A stretch of DNA of 64,000 nucleotides from Neurospora intermedia. Lineage: Eukaryota; Ascomycota; Sordariomycetes; Sordariales; Sordariaceae. Each line of letters opens with the position of its first letter. The first letter of the stretch is position 1. The position numbers and the translations under genes are program-made. Shown piece by piece: positions 47,327-58,404 of the stretch. The notes under the pieces were generated by a model. That model had not been told where the DNA came from and ran no database searches. It saw nothing but the letters and a program-made list of their open reading frames with translations. The stretch is taken from the NCBI GenBank assembly GCA_037102815.1, contig BTPP01000008.1, positions 992,001 through 1,056,000 of the forward strand. Reading direction: 5' to 3'.

Positions 47327-49739
47327 ATGAGAGGTGCAGGTGAGAAGAGAAGGGAAGACGTGTGTTATCCAAATTATGCGGAAGGTACTCGCTGTGATTT
47401 ATCGTCTCTTTTTGTTCGGTATCAATTAAGGAGTCACGGCTAATCCTTTAGGAAAGTAGTTTCCGGCACTATTTATGCATATCACTAGGAATGTTTGGAC
47501 TTTGGTTTTAGGGATTTTAATTCCGATCTGGGATCGCCGTCCTGACTGTGTTTCAAAATGAATAAATTTGTCGGGGTCTTTGTTAATGTGTAAAAACATG
47601 TAGAGAGCCAGATGATTCGAGTAAGGGAAGTTGAGATGAAATGTGGACAAGAAAGGTCCAAAAGGAAAACAACAAAACAGAAAAATAAAAAAAGAAACAT
47701 ACAACACTTGGGATTCGCTGGTCGTCACCGACCCAACTACTAGTCAAGCGATTGGTAGTTTATCTATGGGAGAGCGGACGGGATCCCGAGTTTTCTACCA
47801 TCTATGGTCGTATGTGTTTTGCTGCTTTCAAGCCTGAGCCTAAGTAGTGCTTCGTTTTTTTCTTTCCAAAAAGGTGGAGTGAGGATTTTGTCGTTTTGCG
47901 TGAAGGAAGGGGCGACATGGCTTCCCTTTAACGGTGAAATATTATGCTTTTGCCAAGACTAAGAGGTGGCCAGTCGGATGCTCTCAATTCAGATCCATAT
48001 CTACATTTATGCCCTGCAGATACCTTAGAATTCGCAGCACTCTTAGGTAGTCATTGCAGGCGATGTCGAGAGCTGATTAGGAGAGGTCAAGGGCATAATC
48101 GACTGATGGCGACGCCTGATGCATTGCTTGGCGGTATCAACAAGTCGTCAAGTACCGCAAGTTCCTCAAGGTCTGGGCAAAAATGGACCATTCTCACCGT
48201 TGACCGATTATCCAGTCTTGGCACTTGGAGGACAAGATCCGTCCATTCCAGCTACCTCTAGTATCAACAATTGTGTGAGACGGGGAAACGCGGAATGAGA
48301 AAGAGCTTGGTCATGGCATGAAAGTTAGTCCTAACGATGGTCCAGCTAAATCAAAGTCACAATCGGGATAGACATCCGAGACTAGGTCGGCTTCCCACGG
48401 AGTTTCACACCCATGTTGAGATCAGGTCTTGGCAGAAATTTCCAGCTTGAAAATCTCGACCTCTTTGCTGGGGGCTCTGCTCTCTGCGCACTCGATGCGC
48501 CGCCTTCATCACTTGAACCTCAAGGGAAGAAAAGTCCGAGACGCAAACTCCCTGCAACGGAAGCTGAAAAGCAACGGCATTGTATTATGAAGAGTAGGAA
48601 CTATTGGTTACTCTCAAGTGGTCAACAGTCGTTTCCCCTCTCCCATAGCGATGATTGTTTGCTTGCGGACAGGGTGTGGGTAGTGAGTGGCACAAAAAAC
48701 CACAAAGAATTAATTTGTTTGGTTTCTGGTTCATGCTTTTCCCCGCCGACCGAGCGCCGACCTACCTACCAAATCGGGCACTCACTCCCTGCAAAGGGAC
48801 TGGAGCGTCATGTGAAGCATTTTTCCACGTGCGCGGCAGGTCGCCGGCCAGTCAGTGCAAATGGCACGTACCGAAATCGTCGCATGTTGATCAGTGTACC
48901 GCGTACTTAGCCAACACTTGCACCACACTTTAAAACTGACATCACTGCAGTCCAAGGCCAATCAAATGAAATTGGGTTTGATATGTGATGATGGAGACCC
49001 GTCCATGGTCATTACATACACGTGCGGCATTGGGATTCCAAGCTGGAGATCAACCCCATCCCAGGGATAGACATGCCCGAACAGACAATGGACACCGCGG
49101 CTGTCAGACGAACGGTCAACGGCCCGGTCCAATCGAATCAGGAGCGGACGTCATTTCCGGTGGCATACCCCTGACGATCAGGCACAACCCCTGGAAAATC
49201 TTGGCTCATTGAAGCGGCAACTTGGACGAGTTCGTTCGAGATTCAAACACGAACCCCCCCGGACTTTGTTGGTCAACTGTCAACATGGATATGTAGTACC
49301 AGATGCTAGCTATCTTTATCGTATCGGCGCTATGTACACACGAAAACAATTTGCGACATGTTCGGCTGGTTGCGCGCCGCGGGGTGCTAGCAGTCTGCGC
49401 AACATGTATACAAACTAACGAAGTCTTGGAGGATGAAACGACGGGATAGACTGAGGGAAGCGGGAGTCGGAGCTTCGGGAGAGCTTCACTCAGTCTGGAC
49501 ATGTGCCAACGGCCGGATTGCGACGGTGACTGGCGCTACGGACTATTTTCTGCCCCTCTTCAGACTGGTTCCGTTCCAGATATTTGATGACATTGCATCC
49601 GGTTCCATTTTTGTTCGCGGACGGGGGAGGCATGATGGTCATCTGCTAGGTACCTATGGAAGCTCACCAAGATGCTTCTAGTGTACAGAATAAATAGGTA
49701 CAGATTGACCCAACCCCTGGCCAGGACGCTACACTAGCG
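47327..49739. other. Intergenic region, no supported gene
   Basis: ORFs of up to 165 codons (48413-48910, plus) have no domain, no good start context and no splice support. No tRNA or repeat element was recognised. Confidence 0.5.
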
Positions 49740-50323
49740 GAAAAAGCGAACAAGCACCCTGTCTGGTCGCTCCACCCACCCGACGTTCATTCGACGGCGC
49801 AATCCCAAATACCGCACGACGCCCTCGACAGCGGCCTTCTTTTCCTCCTTTTTCATCTCTTCTCCCGCTTCCCTTCCCATCCCTGTCGAGAAGCGCACGG
49901 TTGCTGGTGATAGCAGCAACCTGCCTTGTTTATCGGGCGTCCGTCTAGTCTTTCTCTCCCGTCACTGCACTCTCCTTCACAACAGCAACAACAACAGTCA
50001 TTCGACAACCTTCCCATTTGGGATCTGATCACTCGTTTTCTCTTTTCTCTCTCAGTTAATTTTTTATTTTTTAATTTTCCTAACTCTGTCGCCAATTGGC
50101 TGCTGCAATTCGACATCCACGTCCCTGCGACCACACACACCAACACGTTCATTTTACACTCCCGCGCCCGGATCGCGCAACGACGCCGAGACGCTTGAAG
50201 ACACTCGCTCATAGTCATCTGCATATCCAGTCAAGAGAACAGCAACATCGACAACTGGGACCGGCTCGCCAGACCTCAACTCTGTAAAAAGTATACCATA
50301 CACGTTCTGTTTCCCCCGTCGAC

Positions 50324-50338
50324 ATGGGCTGTTTATAG
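50324..50338 (+). other. Minimal uORF 1 (MGCL)
   Basis: ATG GGC TGT TTA TAG. It lies 222 nt before the main start, with G at -3. Confidence 0.45.
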
Positions 50339-50502
50339 ACAATTCTCTTTGACCAACAACAACAACGTTCTTTTCCGCCATTCGGTGCTTCACCTACCCA
50401 GGAACAGGTGGTCTTGCATTGTCATCACAGCAGCTGGGTTGGTGATAGTCTTTGCTCTTGCCGCCTGACCGGCCGTTAGTTCTAATTATTTTTCGCGCAG
50501 TA

Positions 50503-50517
50503 ATGTGTTTTTTGTAA
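50503..50517 (+). other. Minimal uORF 2 (MCFL)
   Basis: ATG TGT TTT TTG TAA. It ends 43 nt before the main start codon. It is the same size as uORF 1, with Cys and a terminal Leu in both. Confidence 0.45.
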
Positions 50518-50560
50518 ACCTTGAATCTTCCGTTGATCCAGTCATTCGTTTATCTTCAAA

Positions 50561-53500
50561 ATGGTATCGCTATTCGGTATCAAGTTCGGCGACAAGAAAA
50601 AGGGGTACGCATCTTTCCCATGAAATCATGTCCACCACACCGATACTGATGGCGCAAACAGGAAGCCAGAAAGAGCAGCGGCGGGGGACAACAGCTGTGC
50701 GGACTCTGAGAAATCGGTATCCCTACAACGAGCCATCACCAACGAAAGCAGCCGATCCGATGCAGCGGCATCCCCGATTCTTCCTCCGCCTGGCATCGCT
50801 CCCTATGCGCACGGCATCGGCGCCCAAAACCACGCTACTTCGAGCATGTCCAACCTTGCCGACCTGCATAGCAACAACGCTTCCGGCGTCAAACACTATG
50901 CCTCGGATGCGAACCTGCGGGCCAAGTTTGGCGCCATGAACGGGTCTGCGGCAAGCTTGGCACACGGCCCGGGTCCGGTTCTGTCACCGCGCCCCCAAAC
51001 TGCGAACGCCAAGAGCAAGCCGTGGGACAATTCTGACCTTCCCGATATTCCCACGATAAAGAAGGCCTCTACCGCACCTGTCGCGCCCAAGTCCCCTTTG
51101 AATCAGGTTGCCACGGATTTTCCAGCCATTTCCATGAGCACCAACGTCGTTCACTCGCCAGTGGAGAGGAAGGTGGAGGCAGGTGTGAGACTGGTTCAGT
51201 CGGACGAAGATGCGGAGGACGTGCAAGGGCCGATTTCGAAAGACCAGCAAATCCTCGAGCGAAACGTTGGGGAGGATAAGATTTCGGACGAGATGTCGCC
51301 CACTGAGCCTTTAGCAAGACCTCACTATACGTCTTTGCTAGATCCCCTCAATGGGCCAGGCCCGGTTCTGAAGAATATCGACGAGAGACCTAGTAGCCGG
51401 GGCGGCATGCAGGATGGACCGGGCCCCGTGTTCAGAGGGAACATTGATGAAAGACCAGGTAGCCGAGGAGGAGTGCATGGCGGGCCTGGTGGCCCTGGAC
51501 CAGTGTTTCGAGGCAACATCGACCAAAGACCGGGAAGTCGTGGTGGAATGCACGATGGACCAGGTGGTCCCGCCCCAATCTTTCGTGGTAACATTGATCA
51601 GAGACCCGGTAGCCGAGGTGGAATGCCTATGACTGGCCCCAACGGACCGCCTCGCCCCTTTCCGCCCCCGGGCCATGGTCCTCCTCGCCATGGACCACCC
51701 ACGCATGGCCTTCCACACCCACCCGCACCTCGCACAGGAGCTCCAGGACCCCGCGGACCCGGTCCCCATCCGGGTCCTCACCCAGGACCTCCGCGCCAAG
51801 GCCCGCCTTACCGAGGACCGATGCCGCATCAGGGACCTCCTCACCCGGGTACACCCAATCGAGGACCACCACGCCAGGGACCGCCTCCCCATGGTATTTC
51901 ACCTCAGGGCACTCCCCGCCAAGGCTCTCCTCACCAAGGACCTCCTCGGCACGGATCTCCCCATGGTGCTCCTTATCGTGGAACTCCCCCTCCTCATGGA
52001 CCTCCACGCGGGCCCCTTCCCCATGGGCCTCACCAGTCTGGCCCTCACTCTAGTCCTCATGGTACTCCACATGGACCTCCCGGCCCTCTGCGTCCTGGTC
52101 TTCGTGGTCCCCTTATTCAAGGATCTCCCCGTCAAGGCCCTCCGCATGGCGGTCCCACACCGCTTTCTGCGCCCAACAAGCCGCTTCCTCAACAGCCAGG
52201 TGGGCCTACACCTCTTTCCGCGCCCAACAAGCCACTACCTCAGCAACCAGGCGTAGATACTCGTGGCCCTCTGCCACACGGGCATGCCACGTTGGGGGAC
52301 CTCCCACGCTTGCAGATTCCTGGTTTGCATAGCCGTCCTCAAAGCCCCGCTGTGAGGGCTCTTGGCCCGGCCAAACCTAGCCAGGAGGATGAAGCGAGTC
52401 CGAGATCTATTTCCAGACCGGGTGTAGTTCAGTCACCAAAGGGTATCTCCGCGGCCGAAACCGGGAGTAACTCGCGCTCGCCCTCGCCTCCGGAATCCAT
52501 CGCAGAGCACCTGCTTGACGACGATGATTCGATTTTCTCCAGGCCGATCATCAAGACCCTCGGAGCGAGACGTGACACCTTGACCGTTGTCTCCCCTCGA
52601 AGACAAAGTCTTTCGATGAGGATCGAAGAACTGGAGAGAAGCCTCATCGGTGCCCAGAAAGGCCGAAGCCTGGACGACCAGCAACGCAGCTTTGACGACA
52701 AGAGCCTCAACTCTGCTAGCAACATTTACAGCCAGTTACATTTGTCGGAGGACGAAGACGATGACGAGCCGATTCTATCATCGATCCAGCCTGCGCCGCT
52801 GCGTACTCCAACCAGAACCAGCGCAGCTAACCCGATGGTCGCCGACATGTTTTCCGAGTCACCGACAGCAGAAGACCCGCCAACTCCGATTGCCAAGGAC
52901 GATCCTGAAACGCCCATCATCTCGAGCCATCCCGGATCATTCAGCAGTGCGGGCGGTAGCGGCTATGGAATACCAACCCCAAGGAGAGGAGGGCCACCGG
53001 CAGCAGCTTTCAGGACTCGTCGTCCTGCTCTCGAAGAGTACAGTCTGTACAGCGGTCGATCGACGCCTGTTTCTCGCCCAGGAAGATCGGACACAGCATC
53101 GACAACCGGCGGCAACATGAGCTCTCCGTACCCGGGTACCGCCGACAGTAGCACATTCAACTCGCCCCAGCGATCCAACACTCCGCAGCTCTGCCATCCC
53201 CCTCCGCGACGTGACTTCAACCCGCCGACGCCGGCCCTGACTCCCGACCCGGAACCGCATCGACCAGCCGTCAGCCCGCTCGCCAACGCCGGCTTCAACT
53301 TCGATTTCGGCCCTACCGCCTCAAACCAGAACATCAGCCCCAGCTCCACCTTTGGTGATCCGACCTCCGCCTCGTCCCTCACAACCACGGGCCCTCCAAC
53401 GCCCGACTCCATGATCGGTCCCGGGCCCGCCATCATCTCGCCCTTGAAGCCCGCCCCGCCCGCCCCGCGCACCTCGACCCTCAACAGGCCCCACATACCC

Positions 53501-53947
53501 GCGCCGCTCAACTTTAACTTCAGTCCCGACGCCGACTCGCGTAGCACCACCAGCCCGCCTTCGCAGCCCGACCAAAGCCAACAGGCCCCTTACACCCCAC
53601 CACTCCGCAGGGCCACCACGCCCGCAATCGACGGCACGTTTGATGGACTTTACGAAGACGGCACGGACACAGGCATAGGCACGAGACCGTCAACCGCATT
53701 GGGCGCGCATAGGCCACCGCCTATGACGCCTATCTTTGGCCAACATCCGCCCCGGGCACCGAGTAGGGCACAGACGCCCATGCTTGGTGGTGCAGACGAT
53801 GCAGCGGACCCTGAAGAAGTTGCCAGGGTATTGGGTATTGGGGTGGCGAGGGGTTTGAGTGTCAAGCAGCCGAAGCAGAGGGCGCCAGAACGGCCAACGG
53901 TGCCGAACCCAAGGTTGGTGGATGGTTTTGGAACCGGCATGTTTTAG
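50561..53947 (+). CDS. Proline-rich repeat protein of unknown function
   Basis: Exons 50561-50604 and 50662-53947, in frame, 1,109 aa. The N-terminus MVSLFGIKFGDKKKG is a short hydrophobic-basic lead. Four tandem units of 21-25 residues, core FRGNIDERPGSRGG, lie at residues 246-337. A region of about 145 residues made almost wholly of Pro, Gly and His follows. Then comes an exact tandem pair of GPTPLSAPNKPLPQQPG. The rest is Ser/Pro-rich with acidic patches, probably disordered, and the C-terminal 40 residues (EEVARVLGIGVARGLSV...) look folded or helical. No signal peptide or TM segment. The many PxxP stretches suggest an SH3-binding scaffold; that is inference. I do not recognise a named family. 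Confidence 0.85.
51353..51625 (+). repeat. Coding tandem repeats (4 units)
   Basis: Four imperfect units of about 63-75 nt encode the GPGPVFRGNIDERPGSRGG-type repeat. Units 2 to 4 are closest to each other, and unit 1 lacks part of the central motif. Confidence 0.85.
52149..52251 (+). repeat. 51-nt coding tandem duplication
   Basis: Two adjacent 51-nt units both encode GPTPLSAPNKPLPQQPG. They differ at several synonymous sites, so the duplication is not very recent and the protein sequence appears to be kept. Confidence 0.85.
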
Positions 53948-55352
53948 CTGGCGGAGCTGCAGGAGGATGTGGAAGATGAGGGAATCTTGGAGGGGTTTAA
54001 GGGGGATTGGAGGGGAAGAGAGACTTGAAAGTCTCGTATATCTGCATATTTCTTCGCGTCATCGTTTCGATCAGCAACTGGATGTTTGTTAGAATGGCAG
54101 GAATAGTGGGAAACTCTAGAAAGGAAGGTTCTGGTTTATTGGAACATCGGCACAACAAACAAATAGCGATCAGTGTATACATAGTTCATCTTGGAATTTC
54201 TCATAATTGCATAGCACCGTAGGAATTATTTTTGGATGTTTTTTTTCCGGATTTGGGGAAGTCTTTAATTTCAATCATTTGTTGAGCACCCTCTAATCCA
54301 TGCTTGTGATCAAGCTTGCATGTTGGCCACGTCGTTACCAACACAAGCTTGGAGGAAAGGTGGAGAGTCCTGCCCAGTGCTTCACACAAGTCAACGTCGC
54401 ATGCAATCAAAGCAAAATCTGGGTAAATTTATGCAAAGAAAAGGTAGGTGCCTGGGATTCGGCCAAGTCAAAGCAAGCTCAAGGCCAGTCCTGACGTGTG
54501 TAATGACGAATTAGGGTGCGCGTTTAGTCAGAGGATCAAGATGTTTGGAGCTGATATACCTTTCCGTCGGTGCGTTCTAGTCCACGTAGATACATGTGCA
54601 TAGCCTGATGCACTCCAGCATCGAACTGAATTTCGTTGCCTTGGATGTGGCAATTAGAGAAGGGTTTCTCAATGTGTAGTGTTATGGAGAACCCTGGCAG
54701 ATAACCGGAAGAAAGACTCTTGGTCCAAACATGTCAATTTAGTGATCAGTTCAAGTACGTTTTCCACACAAATCAAGTCCAACTGGAATCCTTACGATTC
54801 AACCAAGCATGACTCCAGCAAACTTGGCTTGCTTGGCTTATGTGAAGCACTGGGACTCCTGCTGCAAGATGTAATGATACCCGGAACCACGCCCTTCGTG
54901 ATGACCGTCTCGTCTTCTGCTGCAGTGTCGGGCGTTGATAAGTTATGCAGTATGCTTACGGGCCTCAATTTCAACGACATAAGAACGCCGCCTACAGCAC
55001 ATACCCGCAATGAATCTTGCTCACGGCGGCATTCTCCCTGTTGTCGTTTCAGTCAGCCAAGTTCATGTCCGTAGATTCAAGTTGATGTCCGTTATAGTTG
55101 TACTGATAAACATCGGCAGATCTGGACCTCCGGGCCTCGTCCGCCACCTCCCGCATGGAATATGCAGCTTCAAGATACTTGTCCTTTGAGTGTAGCATAT
55201 TGGCCTGGTCCATCTCATCACATTTCCCAATCATAAATTGCCCGGGCCTGCCCATTAGGCTCTTGACCTTTGTTTCCCCGTTCGAACCAGGCGTCCACAT
55301 TATCTCGCTTTTCGTCTACGGCCATTTCAACCCACTCTCATTCATTGCTTCC
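53948..55352. other. Intergenic region upstream of the acidic-tail gene
   Basis: No supported gene; a 131-codon ORF at 54679-55074 has no features. The downstream gene's frame stays open back to 55155, but that part does not look coding. Confidence 0.5.
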
Positions 55353-56975
55353 ATGTCGTTCAGCACCTTTGGCTTCCCGCCCAGCATGACAACCATGATC
55401 GGAAATACCGTCCTGAAGTGGTGGCCCATGGACATTCCAATCTTGGCCGTCGGTCTCCCCCATGAGGAGTTCATAACCAAATACTGCCCGCATGCACGAT
55501 CACAGGGGATTGCCCGTCTTGATGGACATCGTTTGGTGATTAACCGTCGTGGAGACTTGACCATCACCAAAGTCAAGAGATGCCCTGCCTCTTCCTCCGT
55601 GGCGTCGACAATAACGGCACAGCCCACCGCGAATAGTACGAGCTCGTGGTCTGCAACGCTGGGATCTCCGTCTCTGCCCACAAGGCCGGCCACCAACGAC
55701 ACCAACGCCAGATCTTTCAGCATATCTCCTGCCATATCTACCATCAGTCCTTGCTCTAGAAGAAATTCCATCTCTCGACGACGGTCCAGGTCCGCGCTCG
55801 CGCCCTGCCCCACTCAAGTACCTGGTGCCTGGCCCGAGCCTAATGGCACTCCTGCTCCTGCTCCCATTCCCTCCACCGACCTGAACAACTCGGCCACATC
55901 CTTCGGATCCGCCTCTACCACCGTCTCCGACTCCCATCGTCAAGTCCACAACCATGGTCAAGCCCAACATGTCGAAAACGACCTCCACACGCAAGTCTGG
56001 GGTCAAGTCTACCTCCTCACCGAAACGCAATACGCTAGCTTCCAACGCCAACACCTATCCCGCTCCCAAGCTTCTCAACATGGTCAACCCCGTCAACATA
56101 GTCAACCACATCCCCTTCTACCTCGTCAACGTGGTCAATTAAATTTTCTTCTACCTCGTCCGCTCGGTATACCCAGGATCTTCACCCGCGCAATCGAAGA
56201 AGCCCAAACATACACAACCCAAAGAAGAAGACGACGAAACCTCCCCGAGGTCCAGATACACTTTTTCCAACACGACCTCCTCCAGCAATCAGCTGCCAGA
56301 CAAGCGGCTTTCCCCGAAACAGCGGGTGGTGCTGTGCACAGGCATCTGAGCGAGGTGCGAGATATGAGGCTGGTCCGGGTCTTGACTCGCGCTGGAGATG
56401 ATCCTGATCATGTTTGTGATGCTATTGCGGAGGCTGTGTCGGAAGCTGTCACGGATTTCGGAGAAGGTACTTCAGCAGAAGAAGCAAGGGAAGCGGCTAT
56501 GGCCACCTGGAGGCAACAGAGGGAAAAGGAGAGGAGGGAGGAGATGGTCAGAGGGTTGACGCAGTGGTCAGAGGACTTGTTGAGGCAACAAGTTCCAGAA
56601 CAATGGGTGAAGGAGGTGGTAGGGGGGTTAATTGAACGGGTTCACGCACTTGACAGGGGGGAGTACGAAGGGGAGGTTGATGGGGAGGAGGAGGTGCTGG
56701 GAATTGAAAGTGGTAGCGACGAAGAGGAAGAGGGAGAGGAAGAGGGAGAGGAAGAGGAAGACAGGAAATGGGATGTAGAGGGTCAGATAAACGAAGCTGT
56801 GGAGAATATCACGAGGGTTGTTCGGGGCGCGTCGAGAGAGGTTATGAATCTGGCGAGACGGGGAGTTGAAGCGTTAGTAGCCCAATTCACGAGGGAGGAG
56901 GAGGGGGAGGAGGGGGAGGAGGGGGAGGAGGAGGAATGGGAGCTGGTAGAATGGCCAGATCGGGGCGGGGGTTAA
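55353..56975 (+). CDS. Unrecognised protein with acidic C-terminal tail
   Basis: Uninterrupted frame from ATG 55353 to 56975, 540 aa. The frame continues open upstream to 55155, so a start 66 codons earlier is possible; I chose the ATG at the end of a stretch without coding character. Residues 1-80 (MSFSTFGFPP... DLTITKVKR) are mixed hydrophobic. Residues about 80-260 are Ser/Thr/Pro/Asn-rich. A basic RRRRR patch lies near 295. Residues about 300-430 are helical and charged, and two long Glu/Gly runs follow (near 460-475 and 520-530). No known domain, signal peptide or TM segment. The coding strand switches from C-rich to G-rich near 56,200. It is probably a lineage-specific gene. Confidence 0.6.
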   Translation: MSFSTFGFPPSMTTMIGNTVLKWWPMDIPILAVGLPHEEFITKYCPHARSQGIARLDGHRLVINRRGDLTITKVKRCPASSSVASTITAQPTANSTSSWSATLGSPSLPTRPATNDTNARSFSISPAISTISPCSRRNSISRRRSRSALAPCPTQVPGAWPEPNGTPAPAPIPSTDLNNSATSFGSASTTVSDSHRQVHNHGQAQHVENDLHTQVWGQVYLLTETQYASFQRQHLSRSQASQHGQPRQHSQPHPLLPRQRGQLNFLLPRPLGIPRIFTRAIEEAQTYTTQRRRRRNLPEVQIHFFQHDLLQQSAARQAAFPETAGGAVHRHLSEVRDMRLVRVLTRAGDDPDHVCDAIAEAVSEAVTDFGEGTSAEEAREAAMATWRQQREKERREEMVRGLTQWSEDLLRQQVPEQWVKEVVGGLIERVHALDRGEYEGEVDGEEEVLGIESGSDEEEEGEEEGEEEEDRKWDVEGQINEAVENITRVVRGASREVMNLARRGVEALVAQFTREEEGEEGEEGEEEEWELVEWPDRGGG

Positions 56976-58404
56976 AGGTGACGGGAAATGGGATGGGTTA
57001 TAGAATGTCCTTGATCATGATCGCACATCGATATTGCACGGTAATTGAAGCGAAGGCGGTGAGAAAGACGCCGGCATCGTCGCTTGGTTGGTCTACAGCT
57101 ACAAAGTTTGTCGTGAAAATGAGTAGATAATCAAGGGAAGGTGGTCAAAATACCCGTCGGGTGCCGATCGGTAGACGTTGGTAACAGCGACGGGACGGGG
57201 CCGGTTGAGGTCGGCGGCCGTGCGTCTTCCACGCGGCAAACCCCCGCGGAACCCCCCGGCGCGATGACAGGCAAACATTCCCCGCCTGCTCGTCCAGTCC
57301 CAACAGCCAGGATCCCAGTCAGGGCCGAGAGCCTCCAGTGGGTCCGTTCCGGTGGTGGTGGGGCCAGAGCCCGGTCCAGAAAACTCTTTTCAGGAGCTTA
57401 ATCCGTTGACCAGCTCCTCTTTCTACGGCTCCTCTTCCCCCAACTGGACCGTCCGTCCGCCGAAGAGGAGGAAAAAGGCAAAAAAAGGCGAAAAAGGTCG
57501 CCGATCTGTTTGCTAACAGAAAACGTGTTTCTCACGCCTAGCCCCCCATCCACATCTGCAAATCGGGAGTGCCCGAATTTTCCAATATCTTGCTGCATAT
57601 GTACTGGGCAGCTGAGGTCTAGCACCTGGTAGAGACCCATAGCGTAGCCCTATCGTGCAGGTCATTCCATCTGCACACCAGAGTATATCAACCACACTCT
57701 TTCCCCAGCATGTTGTCTGCTGTTTTTTTCTTCTTTTCTTTTTCACTCTTCCATCACGGACTTCCATCACCCACCTCTTCTCCCACCCTTTCTTCCTTAT
57801 TGTAGCTGTTACCATAGGAAAAGAAAGACCGTTTTCGCTCATCTTTATCATCTCTCTCCAGTGACAACAATCGCGCGCGACTCGTTCGTCACCTGGGCTG
57901 ACCAATTTGGATCCGACTCTCTCAGTCACCCCTAAAGCTCCCTCGACAACAATCACATGTACAACACGACATCGGCGTCTTCCGACTCCCCTAGCAACTC
58001 GGCACAAAACGAGGCCTACTTGTGCCGAGTCATACACGAGCACCAAATTTGAGAAGAGCAGGCGACTTCAAGTCTTTGCGCTTGCTCCAAAGACGTAGGA
58101 AAGACTTGAGCGAGTCATTGTCAATTGTCTTATACACAAGAAAACAACGACTCGACTTAACTACGAAACAAAACAGTTTGAACAGAAAACATCCTCACCA
58201 CTCCTCTTGTTGGAGCTGAATTGGTACCTACGGTAGACGTTATACCTCTGAGACCCGAGATTGAACTCTTGCTATACAAACCTGCAATAGAAGTTCTCCA
58301 TCGGCGTTTCACAAGTATTGTTACCACAAAGTAGCAATATCGTCACAAAAGTGACTTTTGGAACTTGGGATCCACCAGCTCACCACTCCACTCCGTTGCC
58401 CAAA
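56976..58404 (+). promoter_or_regulatory. Upstream and leader region of the SLC35F-type gene
   Basis: C/T-rich tract at about 57700-57870, typical of Neurospora transcription-start regions. From about 57860 to the main start at 58405 only one ATG occurs, at 57957. No other gene seen. Confidence 0.5.
57957..58052 (+). other. uORF of 31 codons in the SLC35F-type leader
   Basis: MYNTTSASSDSPSNS... ends CRVIHEHQI then TGA at 58050-58052, 352 nt before the main start. It is the only ATG in about 545 nt of leader. Start context ACAATCACATG has C at -3. Translation is inferred. Confidence 0.45.

Larger units (their letters stand above)
49740..50560 (+). promoter_or_regulatory. Long ATG-poor leader of the proline-rich gene
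   Basis: From 49740 to 50323 the plus strand contains no ATG. The remaining leader has just two, each opening a 4-codon uORF. C/T-rich sequence and CAACAA repeats are typical of Neurospora leaders. TTTCGCGCAG ending at 50500 is a possible acceptor of a leader intron, which would remove the first uORF. Confidence 0.5.

Noticed and set aside
48413-48910. 165-codon plus-strand ORF
   Set aside because: No recognisable features and overlaps another frame of similar quality.
51353-51625. Regular repeats resembling a CRISPR-like array
   Set aside because: They lie in frame inside a protein and vary as coding repeats do.
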